Assembly: GCA_964642855.1 (NCBI GenBank)
Contig: CAZXSK010000033.1
Location: 1 to 44,100 of the forward strand
DNA length: 44,100 nucleotides
Source: CAZXSK01 sp964642855
Lineage (GTDB): Bacteria; Planctomycetota; Phycisphaerae; SM23-33
Direction of reading: 5' to 3'
In this document: in pieces, positions 1 through 7,719 of the stretch
How the letters are laid out: each line of letters begins with the position of its first letter
Position numbering within the stretch: the stretch's first letter is position 1
The notes under the pieces: model-generated
Databases searched by the model: none
Seen by the model: the letters and a program-made list of their open reading frames with translations, nothing else
What the model was told of the DNA's origin: nothing
Position numbers and translations under genes: made by a program

Positions 1-936
1 CTGCCCCAGGACGGGCGGATCAAGATGCAGGTAGGGGGCCGGCAGATCGACGTCCGCGTCAGCGTGATCCCGATGCTCTTCGGCGAGGGTGTAGTCATGC
101 GATTGCTGGACAAGTCGCGGGTGCTGTTCTCGCTGCCGGAGCTTGGGATGCGGGATGACACCTACGCCACGTTCGAGGATCTCATCAAGAGACCGCACGG
201 GATCATTCTCGTCACCGGACCAACCGGCAGCGGCAAGACCACAACGTTGTACGCCGCGCTGTCCGAAATCGTCTCAGGTGAGATCAAGGTGCTCACCGTC
301 GAGGATCCGGTGGAATACCATCTCGACGGCGTCAACCAGATCCAGGTGCATCCGAAAATCGGCATGACCTTCGCCCGGGGTTTGCGGGCGATCCTTCGTC
401 ACGACCCGGATGTCGTGATGATCGGCGAAATCCGCGACCACGAAACGGCAGAAGCTGCCATCCAGGCCTCCCTGACCGGGCACCTGGTGTTCTCCACGCT
501 GCACACGAATGACTCGTGCTCGGCCGCAACCCGGCTGCTGGATATGGGAGTCGAGCCGTACCTGGTCACCAGTTCCTTGGAAGCGGCGATGGCGCAGCGG
601 CTGGTACGTACGATCTGTCCCGACTGCAAGGAACCCTACGAACCGGATCCCGATCGCTTGCCGCCGGACTTCGGCTACAAGGCGGGTGAAGTGGTCTATC
701 ACGGCGCAGGCTGCAGGAAATGCCGCGGCACAGGATATCGGGGCAGGGCGGGGCTTTTTGAGTTGATGACCGTTTCACCGAGAACGCGAGAGTTGATCAT
801 GAAGCGGAGCTCAGCCGGCGACATCGCCCAGGTGGCACGCGAGGAAGGACTGAGGCTGCTTCGGGAAGACGGCTGGATGAAGGTCCGGGAAGGCATTACC
901 ACCCCCGAGGAAGTTCTTCGTAGCACAAAGGCATGA
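1..936 (+). CDS. gspE: Type II secretion ATPase GspE (5' end outside window)
   Basis: Cytoplasmic hexameric ATPase that powers pseudopilus assembly. The reading frame is open from base 1, so the N-terminal N1E/N2E regions lie upstream; 311 residues are visible. Seen: the strand leading into the ATPase core (QIDVRVSVIP), Walker A GPTGSGKTTT (about 217-246), the Asp box around DPVEYHLDG, Walker B with DPDVVMIGEIRD, the His box STLHTNDS, and a four-cysteine zinc module (CPDC ... CRKC) before the C-terminal GLFEL region. The tetracysteine module favours GspE/PilB over PilT. It opens a T2SS operon with gspF 152 bases downstream. A PilB role cannot be excluded from this domain alone, but the pseudopilin set that follows makes GspE the better call. 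Confidence 0.93.
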   Translation: MPQDGRIKMQVGGRQIDVRVSVIPMLFGEGVVMRLLDKSRVLFSLPELGMRDDTYATFEDLIKRPHGIILVTGPTGSGKTTTLYAALSEIVSGEIKVLTVEDPVEYHLDGVNQIQVHPKIGMTFARGLRAILRHDPDVVMIGEIRDHETAEAAIQASLTGHLVFSTLHTNDSCSAATRLLDMGVEPYLVTSSLEAAMAQRLVRTICPDCKEPYEPDPDRLPPDFGYKAGEVVYHGAGCRKCRGTGYRGRAGLFELMTVSPRTRELIMKRSSAGDIAQVAREEGLRLLREDGWMKVREGITTPEEVLRSTKA

Positions 937-981
937 CGCCGCATGACACGGACCGGAATCCGACCCGTTCCCAGACTGCTA

Positions 982-1053
982 CAGGCCACAGCGAGTGCGG
1001 GAGCCTATGGCCTGCACGTCTTCGGTGTTCCTGATGCAGGCTGAGACGGCCTG
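982..1053 (+). other. Two small inverted repeats between gspE and gspF
   Basis: The 152-base spacer between gspE and gspF contains no credible gene. It holds a perfect 7-bp inverted repeat (CAGGCCA at 982-988, TGGCCTG at 1008-1014) and a second 5-bp one (CAGGC at 1037-1041, GCCTG at 1049-1053). They share the CAGGC core. They could be mRNA processing or attenuation structures, or chance in GC-rich DNA. No U-tract follows, so a classical terminator is unlikely. Confidence 0.25.
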
Positions 1054-1088
1054 AGTTTCGGCAGCAGAAGAGGAAATCGATAGCCTCC

Positions 1089-2282
1089 ATGGCTACGTTC
1101 GAGTACATCGCGAAGGATTCATCCGGCCAGCAGGTAACCGGGGCGATCCAGGCTGACAGCGAGCAGGCGGTTGTGCGCTCGCTGCAGGAGCGGTCGCTGT
1201 TTCCCGTGCGCGTCGACGCGCAGGAAGCCGGCGTGGGCGTGAGTTTCGGCCAGCGGATCCGCATGCGTGATATCGCAGCCTTCTACGGCCAGTTGTCCGA
1301 TCTGCTGCGTGCGGGCGTTCCGTTGATGCGCTCTCTGGAGACCATCGCACGTGCCTCGAGCAACAAGTTGCTCTCCAGGCAGGTCCGGTTGCTGCACGAA
1401 GGCGTCGCAGAGGGCAAGACCCTCGCCGAGGCGATGACCGACAGCAGCGATGTGTTTCCTCCGCTGCATGTGGCGATGGTCCGCGCGGGGGAGCGTGCAG
1501 GGTTTCTGGAAGATGTATTCGCCAATCTGGGGTCGTTCCTCGAACGCCAGGACGAACTGCGGAGCAAGGTTCGCGGGGCGATGATCTACCCGGCCATTCT
1601 CAGCCTCGTCGGTGCGGTGGCGATGATCGTCATTCTGGTTTGGCTCGTGCCCCAGTTTCGGGGTATCTTCGAGGACATGCCCCTGCCGTTGCCGACGGTG
1701 ATCCTGTTCGGCCTGAGCGACTTGCTGGTGAACCGCTGGCCGCTGTTGATCGCCGGACTGGTGCTCGGGGGAATCGTCATCGGTTCCTACGTGGTCTCCC
1801 AAGCCGGCCGGGAAGCCTGGGACCGCTGGAAACTCAAGCTGCCCCTTCTGGGGAAGGTGACGTGTTCGGTGTGCATCACACGGTTCTGCCGGATCCTGGG
1901 CACCATGCTCCACAACGGGGTGCCGATTCTGCAGGCGATGGAAATCAGCAAGGAAGCCGCCGGCAATCGGATGTTGGCAGAGAGCATCCAGAAAGCATCG
2001 GAAAACGTTCGGGCGGGCGAGCCGCTCGCCCAGCCGCTCAAAGAGGGCGGCGTGTTCCCGCCGGAGGTCATCGAGATGATCGCCGTGGCGGAAGAATCGA
2101 ACCAACTGGAAAGAGTGCTCGTGGAGATTGCCGACCAGGTCGAGCGCCGTACCAACCGCGCGGTGGACAACGCCGTCCGGCTGGTCGAGCCGCTGATCCT
2201 GGTGCTGATGGCTGCGGTGATCGGATTCGCCGCCTTCGGGCTATTCTACCCGATCTTCACGATTGCAAGGACCATGAAGTAG
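1089..2282 (+). CDS. gspF: Type II secretion inner-membrane platform protein GspF
   Basis: Polytopic inner-membrane platform protein that couples the GspE ATPase to pseudopilus growth. It is 397 residues, the normal length for the family. The start MATFEYIAKD is the classic GspF/PilC opening and has a GAGGAAA ribosome site about 12 bases upstream. Two homologous cytoplasmic helical domains are visible (about 65-190 and 265-390), the first with FYGQLSDLLRAGVPL, the second with FCRILGTMLHNGVPI. Membrane segments lie near residues 165-192, 217-237 and 365-390. The protein ends FYPIFTIARTMK, as is typical. It sits between gspE and the pseudopilin genes. Confidence 0.95.
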   Translation: MATFEYIAKDSSGQQVTGAIQADSEQAVVRSLQERSLFPVRVDAQEAGVGVSFGQRIRMRDIAAFYGQLSDLLRAGVPLMRSLETIARASSNKLLSRQVRLLHEGVAEGKTLAEAMTDSSDVFPPLHVAMVRAGERAGFLEDVFANLGSFLERQDELRSKVRGAMIYPAILSLVGAVAMIVILVWLVPQFRGIFEDMPLPLPTVILFGLSDLLVNRWPLLIAGLVLGGIVIGSYVVSQAGREAWDRWKLKLPLLGKVTCSVCITRFCRILGTMLHNGVPILQAMEISKEAAGNRMLAESIQKASENVRAGEPLAQPLKEGGVFPPEVIEMIAVAEESNQLERVLVEIADQVERRTNRAVDNAVRLVEPLILVLMAAVIGFAAFGLFYPIFTIARTMK

Positions 2283-2283
2283 T

Positions 2284-2319
2284 TCCCGCCGCAGCGGGAC
2301 GGACTGGCGCTGCGGCGCC
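2284..2319 (+). promoter_or_regulatory. Tandem hairpins in the gspF-gspG spacer
   Basis: Two back-to-back perfect hairpins fill the short spacer. One is TCCCGC-CGCA-GCGGGA (2284-2299) and the other GGCGC-TGCG-GCGCC (2306-2319). They begin right after the gspF stop and are followed by the gspG ribosome site GGAAGGAG. The arrangement is like intercistronic elements that block 3' decay or mark mRNA processing, which would let the major pseudopilin be made in excess over GspE/F. The role is inference; the pairing is seen. Confidence 0.45.
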
Positions 2320-2347
2320 GTAACGATAGAGGAAGGAGCTTCACGAA

Positions 2348-2812
2348 ATGAGCAAACGCATGACCCGTCGCCGTGGTTTCACGCTGGTCGAGGTGCTGCT
2401 GGTGCTGCTGATCCTCGCCGGGCTGGCGACCGTCGCAGTGGTGGCCGTCGGGAACAGCAGGGAGCAGGCCAAGGTCGATCAGACGCGCACGATCTTCGGC
2501 ATCGTCGAAAGCGCGCTCGAGAAGTACAACAATGCGATCGGCCACTATCCGACGGAGGACGAGGGCGGGTTGCAGGCGCTGCGCGTCAAACCCAGCTTCG
2601 AGGACGACAAGGTTGCCGATCGTTGGCGTTCACCGTTCCTGGCCAAGGACGAGCAACTCCGGGATGCCTGGGGCAACGAGATCCAGTACGAGGTGACGAC
2701 CGACGACACGAGCGGCGTTTCCGTGGAAGTGGTTCGCCTGACCTCGCCCGGGCCCGACGAGCAGGAAGGCACCGAAGATGATATCCGCAACTATGACGAG
2801 GAAGGCATGTAG
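2348..2812 (+). CDS. gspG: Major pseudopilin GspG
   Basis: Major subunit of the T2SS pseudopilus, processed by prepilin peptidase in the inner membrane. It is 154 residues with a short basic leader MSKRMTRRRG; cleavage is expected between G10 and F11, with Glu at mature position 5 (FTLVE). A hydrophobic helix follows (about 11-33). The GspG hallmarks are present: YPTEDEGLQAL-like segment, WG-N, and a C-terminal loop with SPGPDEQEGTEDDI, which matches the calcium-binding end of GspG. A strong ribosome site (GGAAGGAG) precedes the ATG. The 3' end overlaps the proposed gspH start by 35 bases. Confidence 0.96.
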   Translation: MSKRMTRRRGFTLVEVLLVLLILAGLATVAVVAVGNSREQAKVDQTRTIFGIVESALEKYNNAIGHYPTEDEGGLQALRVKPSFEDDKVADRWRSPFLAKDEQLRDAWGNEIQYEVTTDDTSGVSVEVVRLTSPGPDEQEGTEDDIRNYDEEGM

Positions 2813-3485
2813 GCAAGCGGCGCACGCTTGCGCTCTCACCCGGCCTGATTGTCCATTGCGGAACCCCGCGGCGGAGACACTCCGCGCGGGGTTTACGCTT
2901 CTGGAGCTCTGCGCGGTGCTGGTGATCATGGTCGTGCTGGCGACGATGACGGTCCTCGCCGTCGACGCCTGGAGCGGACAGACATTCGACCACGGCGTCA
3001 GCCAGTTCGACGCGCTTCTGCGCATGGTCCGCGCCGATGCAGCCATGCAGGGCAGACGCATGCGCATCGGCTTCGACGCTGACAATGAGATCCAGGTGCA
3101 GTGGGAACCGCTGCCTCTCCAGGAGCCTGCGACATTCCATCCGCGATCCAGCGAAACGTGGAACCGCTACGTGCCCAATGGCATGCTTCGCGTGACCGAT
3201 TGCAGACTCACCGGGGCCTCGTCCAGCCGGGCCGAATTGCTGCAGCAACTCGGGACGTTGGTCAACGAGGACTCGCTGCCCGCCCTGACCTTCTACCCGG
3301 ACGGAACCGGCGATTCCTGCCTGGTGGAACTTGCCCCGGTCGACGAGGAAGACCCTCGCCGTGCGATCCTTGAAGTCGACGGCCTCAGTGGAGCGATCCA
3401 CGTTCACCACCTCCATGTTGATCAACTCGACGCCTGGTACGACCAGGTCGAGCAGGACCAGGGAGAATTCAGCAGCTTTGACTGA
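2778..3485 (+). CDS. gspH: Minor pseudopilin GspH-like
   Basis: Minor pseudopilin of 235 residues. The prepilin peptidase site is RAG/FTLLE with a hydrophobic helix after it, and the C-terminal half has the GspH-type strand LTFYPDGTG. The start is uncertain. The ATG used here has AGGAAGG 8 bases upstream but gives a 38-residue leader, much longer than usual. ATG 2793 has no ribosome site, and TTG 2856 would give a normal 12-residue leader but also has no clear ribosome site. It overlaps gspG, consistent with translational coupling. GspH caps the pseudopilus together with I, J and K in known systems. Confidence 0.8.
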   Translation: MISATMTRKACRQAAHACALTRPDCPLRNPAAETLRAGFTLLELCAVLVIMVVLATMTVLAVDAWSGQTFDHGVSQFDALLRMVRADAAMQGRRMRIGFDADNEIQVQWEPLPLQEPATFHPRSSETWNRYVPNGMLRVTDCRLTGASSSRAELLQQLGTLVNEDSLPALTFYPDGTGDSCLVELAPVDEEDPRRAILEVDGLSGAIHVHHLHVDQLDAWYDQVEQDQGEFSSFD

Positions 3486-3492
3486 TCGAAGC

Positions 3493-3960
3493 GTGACAAC
3501 CCGCCAGCCGGTGCGCCGAAAAAGGGCCGCTGCGCTGATGGAAGTGGTCTTCGCGATCGGGCTGTTCGCTGCCGGCGCGGGAACCATTGTCGCTTCGCTG
3601 AACGCAGCCGGCCGGGGAGTGCGAGATCTTCGTCTGGCCGCGACGGGCGAGGACCTGGCGGTGACGCTGGCGTCGGAACTCCAGATGGGCTTCTACGATA
3701 TCCAGGAAACCGAGTGGGAGTTCTTCGAGGAGCCCTTCGAGCAATGGATGTGGCGGCTGGGCGTGGAAGAGGTCACCGACCAGCCTTCGGCCGATGCTCC
3801 GCCGATGACGCGCGTGACGGTGCACATCCTGCACGATCCGACCGGGTATCAGTATCGAGAGACGCACTGGCTGGCCTCCCCCGACGCGGACCCTCTCGGC
3901 GAGGGCGACTACGGCCAGCAGGACACGTATTACCCCGACGACGGAGGCTACCAGCCATGA
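3493..3960 (+). CDS. gspI: Minor pseudopilin GspI-like
   Basis: Small minor pseudopilin, about 155 residues from the GTG chosen here; TTG at 3478 is the alternative, with GGGAG 12 bases ahead. A longer frame reaching back to 3331 would lie inside gspH and is unlikely. The signal region reads RRKRA/AALMEVVFAIGLF: Glu is at mature position 5 and the hydrophobic helix is normal, but the residue before the cut is Ala instead of the usual Gly. Position between gspH and gspJ, size and the short soluble domain fit GspI. The stop overlaps the gspJ ATG (ATGA). Confidence 0.75.
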   Translation: MTTRQPVRRKRAAALMEVVFAIGLFAAGAGTIVASLNAAGRGVRDLRLAATGEDLAVTLASELQMGFYDIQETEWEFFEEPFEQWMWRLGVEEVTDQPSADAPPMTRVTVHILHDPTGYQYRETHWLASPDADPLGEGDYGQQDTYYPDDGGYQP

Positions 3961-4685
3961 GTCGACGGGCGAGTGCATTCACGCTGCTGGAAATGACCCT
4001 CGCGATGACGCTGGTGATCGGGCTGGTGGGGATGATCTACAGTCTGTACCGAACGGGCATGGACTTTCGCGAGCAGACCGAACAGCAGCTCCAGGAGATC
4101 ACAGCCCGGCGGGCGATTCTCTCCCGCATGACCGAGGACCTGCGGGGCACGCTGATCCATCCCTGGCTGCGGGAGGACCCCAATTCGCCGGAGGACCTCA
4201 TCGCAACCAGCGGGATGTGGGGTTACGCTTCGGAAGTGTCCTTCGTGACAGCCGGCGTGCCGGGGGCGGAAGTCTGGCTGGAACAGAACATGCTCGATCG
4301 GCCCGTCGACCGCGAATGCGACATGCACCTGGTGACCTACCGTATGCGGTACAACGAAGAAACCGGCGAGCCGGCGGGGCTCGTGCGGATCTCGCGAAGG
4401 CTGCTGGCATCCCAGCCAGCGCCCACCACCCAGGAGCGAATGGTATCGCCGCAAGTCCGGTTCTTCCGCGTGGGATACTGGAACAACAACGACGCCGTCT
4501 GGGATGAGGTCCGCGAAGGCGGGATCCCCATGGCTGTGGAGGTGGTGCTCTCCGAGCAGCCCGCCCGGGACGACGGAAGCTGGCCTTTGGACTATGCCCG
4601 CCGCGTGGTATACATCCCCGCTGGCCGGCTCGCGATGGGCGGCGGGCCGATCATCCAGGGCAACCGCCCGGGAGGCAGGCGATGA
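3957..4685 (+). CDS. gspJ: Minor pseudopilin GspJ-like
   Basis: Minor pseudopilin of 242 residues. The start is the ATG overlapping the gspI stop, which gives the short leader MSRRASA. The processing site is A/FTLLEMTLAMT, with Glu at mature position 5 and Ala instead of Gly before the cut. One N-terminal hydrophobic helix (about 8-30) is followed by a large soluble domain with RMTEDLRGTL and a repeated-strand C-terminus, as in GspJ (family about 195-240 residues). It is followed by gspK through another ATGA overlap, so translation of I-J-K is probably coupled. Confidence 0.8.
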   Translation: MSRRASAFTLLEMTLAMTLVIGLVGMIYSLYRTGMDFREQTEQQLQEITARRAILSRMTEDLRGTLIHPWLREDPNSPEDLIATSGMWGYASEVSFVTAGVPGAEVWLEQNMLDRPVDRECDMHLVTYRMRYNEETGEPAGLVRISRRLLASQPAPTTQERMVSPQVRFFRVGYWNNNDAVWDEVREGGIPMAVEVVLSEQPARDDGSWPLDYARRVVYIPAGRLAMGGGPIIQGNRPGGRR

Positions 4686-6109
4686 ACCCCCGTCGCGGAA
4701 CCATCCTGGTGGCCGTGATGGTGATCATGACCTTCGGGGCCATGCTCGCAGCCGCAATGCTCTTCCGTATGCGTGCCGAACTCCGCGCCTCGACTGCGAT
4801 GACCAGCCGGCAGCAGGCGGACGCGACCATCACCGCCGGGCTCGCCCACGTAATGGAAGTGCTTCGACGCAACGCAGGCCAGCCGGATCTGTGGGTAGAC
4901 AACCCCGAGTTGTTTGCCGATCAGCTCGTGGTTGACGACGGCGTGAACCGGTGGTATTTCACCGTTTACGCACCCAGCCGCATCGACCCGACCACCTGTC
5001 GCTACGGTCTCATCGATGAGGCCGGAAAGATCAATGTCAATCACGCCTCGGAAGACACACTCCGAGCCTTGCTGGCCGACTACCAGGACGTGGATGTCCT
5101 GGTGGATTCGCTGCTGGACTATCGCGACCAGGACGACGAGACCCGTCCCAGTGGCGCCGAGCAGACGTACTACGACGATCTGCCCCAGCCTTTCCTGATT
5201 CGCAACCGGCCTTTCATCGCGACGATCGAGGAACTGTTGCTGGTGCGCGGTTTCACCGGCCGTGTTGTCTATGGAGAAGACCACAATCTCAACGGCATTC
5301 TCGACCCGGCCGAAGATGACCGCAACGACAGCTTCCCCGACGACAACGGCGACGGGGAATTGAGTGTCGGAATGATGGGGCTGGCGACGACAAATAGTTA
5401 TGAGTACGATACTAGCAGCCGCGGCGAGCCGCGTATCAACATCAACGGCCCGCCGGGGGAGTTGGGCAAGCTCAGGGACGCGGGCTTCTCCGACGAGACC
5501 GTGGAATTCATTACGCAGTATCGGGCAGCTGGGAAGGTTTTCAGAGACCCTTCCGAGTTGCTGAACATGACGTATACCGGACCGGTCAAGATCAAGCGAA
5601 CGATGTGGCGCCGAGGCAGGGAGGTCGAGGTGACCGAGACACGCCGGGCGACAATCCAATCGGGCGTGGGCGCAAGGCAGTTGCCACGCGTCATGGACCT
5701 GCTGACGGTTCTCCCCGGAGGCGACAAGCGACGCGTCTGGGGGCGGGTGAATGTCAATACCGCCCCGAGAGAGGTCCTGGCTGCCCTCCCGGGCAGTGAC
5801 CACGAAACCGCAGGCCGGATCGTCGAAGCCCGGTTGAATCTCGAACCTTCCGCGCTGGCCACGACAGCCTGGCTGTTCTCCGAGCAGGTCGTCGATGCCG
5901 AACAGTTCAAGAAAATCGCGCCCCACGTGACTTCCCGCGGGTTCCAGTATCGTGTGCGCGTAGTCGGCTACGCCTGGCCGGCGGGGACCTATCGCACTGT
6001 CGAGGCGATCATCGACCTCGCCGGCGGCGATCCGAAGATCATCTATCAACGGGACATCACGAGGCTGGGGCTTCCCTTCGCCCTCGACCCCGAATCCCAG
6101 GAGTTGTGA
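4682..6109 (+). CDS. gspK: Minor pseudopilin GspK-like
   Basis: Large tip pseudopilin of 475 residues (E. coli-type GspK is about 320). The leader MNPRRG is followed by TILVAVMVIM with no Glu at position 5, which is the GspK hallmark. The body has helix-hairpin-helix style segments: GKINVNHASEDTLRALL (about 117-133), LVRGFTG, then VNVNTAPREVLAALPG (about 357-372). An acidic stretch around residues 200-228 contains NLNGILDPAEDD and PDDNGDGEL, resembling EF-hand/dockerin-type calcium loops; T2SS K proteins do bind calcium. It sits at the tip of the I-J-K complex in known systems. Start and stop both overlap neighbours. Confidence 0.85.
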   Translation: MNPRRGTILVAVMVIMTFGAMLAAAMLFRMRAELRASTAMTSRQQADATITAGLAHVMEVLRRNAGQPDLWVDNPELFADQLVVDDGVNRWYFTVYAPSRIDPTTCRYGLIDEAGKINVNHASEDTLRALLADYQDVDVLVDSLLDYRDQDDETRPSGAEQTYYDDLPQPFLIRNRPFIATIEELLLVRGFTGRVVYGEDHNLNGILDPAEDDRNDSFPDDNGDGELSVGMMGLATTNSYEYDTSSRGEPRININGPPGELGKLRDAGFSDETVEFITQYRAAGKVFRDPSELLNMTYTGPVKIKRTMWRRGREVEVTETRRATIQSGVGARQLPRVMDLLTVLPGGDKRRVWGRVNVNTAPREVLAALPGSDHETAGRIVEARLNLEPSALATTAWLFSEQVVDAEQFKKIAPHVTSRGFQYRVRVVGYAWPAGTYRTVEAIIDLAGGDPKIIYQRDITRLGLPFALDPESQEL

Positions 6110-6114
6110 CCGAT

Positions 6115-7719
6115 ATGGCTGCGCTGCTGGACCGCAATCGTCTTCGCAAGTTCGTAGCTGTCGACTTCGACAGCGACCGGATGCGGATCGTCCACGCCGA
6201 GAGGCTCGGCCGGCAGCTGCAGGTGCTGAAGCTGGCATCGGTGGAAATGCCCGAGGAAATCGACCTGACCGACGCCCAGGCGGTCGGCGGATTCCTCGGC
6301 CGGACGCTCTCGGAAATGGACCTCCGGACCAGCCAGGTCGTCATGCACCTTCCTCGCGGTCAGGCAGTGCTCAAGCCCATCACGCTCCCGCCGGGCACGA
6401 GCTACGAGGAGATGCCAGACATGGTGCGGTTCCAGGTGGAGAGCGAACTGCCCTTTGCCTCGGCCGAAGCGGTGATCGACTTCACCGTGACTGACGCCCA
6501 CTACGACGCCGAATCCGCCCAGCGAGCCGATGACGCAGGGGTCAACGTCCTGGTCGCTGCCGCCCGGCTGCCGGCGATCGACCACTACCGCCAGATCGCC
6601 GAATCGGCGGGTGTCAAGCTCCGCCGCCTGGGGCTGAGGCCTTACGCGAACCTTCGGTGCGTGGAGTCCTGCATCGTTCGTTCCGACGAGGAGTCGATCG
6701 CGCTGGTGCAGGTGACAGCCGACGAAACCGAGATTGATGTCTTCGCGGGCGGAACGCTTGCATTCAGCCGGTCTGCGTTGAACCGCGTGCCGGCCAGCAG
6801 CAATGCCGACGAGCCCGACGGACAGCGGAAAGTCCACGTGGTGGTCACGGAGGTCATCCGCAGCCTGCAGAGCTTTGCATCCGTCGAGCGGGGCAGGCAG
6901 GTCGATGCGCTGCTGGTAGCCGGCGACACCGGAATCGAGCCCCGGGTCGCTGAAATCCTCGGCGAGCGGATCGGCGTACCGACCGAAGTGCTGGACCCAT
7001 CGGGCGGCTTCCGCCTCCGCAGCGACCGGAATCTCTCGTCGTTCGTTTCCGCGCTGGGCCTGGCCGCGGGGACGTGCGAGTCGCAGCAACTTCCGTTCGA
7101 CTTCCTCAATCCCAAGCGGGCGCCCGAAAAACGCGATACCAAACGCACCAAGGTACTCACAGCCGTGGCCTTGGCGATTCTGGTGTTGGCCGGCGGCTAC
7201 GTCCTGCGCGACAGCCTTCTCAGCAGTCGCAGGGGGAAGGTGGCCAGCCTGTATCAGCAACGCGAGGACCTACGCAAAACAGCAAAGAAGACCGACTCGC
7301 TTCTTACGCGCGTCCGGTCGATCAAGGACTGGCTTGGAGACCGGCCCGACTGGCTGGAGCATCTTGCGAGCTTGAGCATTCTCATGCCCTCCTCGCAGGA
7401 GGCCTACCTGCCCGATGGCATCCGCACCCACGCCGACGGATCGATCAGCTTCACGCTGCGGACCGTGGACCCCAAGACCATCCGCGAATTCGTGAAATCG
7501 CTCGAAGATGCCGGCTACGAGTACAAGCTCGGGCGATCGACGATCGCCTCGCGCGACGAACACGATTACTACAACAGCTACGAGATCCGAATCTTCGCCT
7601 CGGAGAAAGCTGGTGCGGATCTGGAGAAAGGCAAGCTCGTCGCACGCCCCGCAGATGACGTGGGCCCGACGGTGCTTACCCAACCCCAGCCGAATCGCGC
7701 GAGAGGAGGCCGACGATGA
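6115..7719 (+). CDS. gspL: GspL-like protein (PilM-like domain plus membrane and PilN-like part)
   Basis: Inner-membrane assembly protein linking the cytoplasmic ATPase to the periplasmic parts. The N-terminal ~330 residues form a PilM/FtsA-like actin fold: KFVAVDFDSDRMRIVHAE opening, later LPFASAEAVIDF and a VAGDTGIEPRV-like nucleotide loop. One membrane segment lies near residues 346-366 (LTAVALAILVLAGGYVL). It is followed by a coiled region and a small periplasmic ferredoxin-like domain (SISFTLRTVDPKTIREFVKS). This PilM-TM-PilN layout is what GspL has. ATG 6115 is preferred because AGGAG lies 11 bases ahead; GTG 6106 overlaps the gspK stop but sits only 2 bases from that site. Confidence 0.82.
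   Translation: MAALLDRNRLRKFVAVDFDSDRMRIVHAERLGRQLQVLKLASVEMPEEIDLTDAQAVGGFLGRTLSEMDLRTSQVVMHLPRGQAVLKPITLPPGTSYEEMPDMVRFQVESELPFASAEAVIDFTVTDAHYDAESAQRADDAGVNVLVAAARLPAIDHYRQIAESAGVKLRRLGLRPYANLRCVESCIVRSDEESIALVQVTADETEIDVFAGGTLAFSRSALNRVPASSNADEPDGQRKVHVVVTEVIRSLQSFASVERGRQVDALLVAGDTGIEPRVAEILGERIGVPTEVLDPSGGFRLRSDRNLSSFVSALGLAAGTCESQQLPFDFLNPKRAPEKRDTKRTKVLTAVALAILVLAGGYVLRDSLLSSRRGKVASLYQQREDLRKTAKKTDSLLTRVRSIKDWLGDRPDWLEHLASLSILMPSSQEAYLPDGIRTHADGSISFTLRTVDPKTIREFVKSLEDAGYEYKLGRSTIASRDEHDYYNSYEIRIFASEKAGADLEKGKLVARPADDVGPTVLTQPQPNRARGGRR

Noticed and set aside
3331..3492. Upstream extension of gspI to the ATG at 3331
   Set aside because: It would lie inside gspH and put about 54 residues before the pseudopilin signal; the GTG at 3493 or TTG at 3478 fits better.
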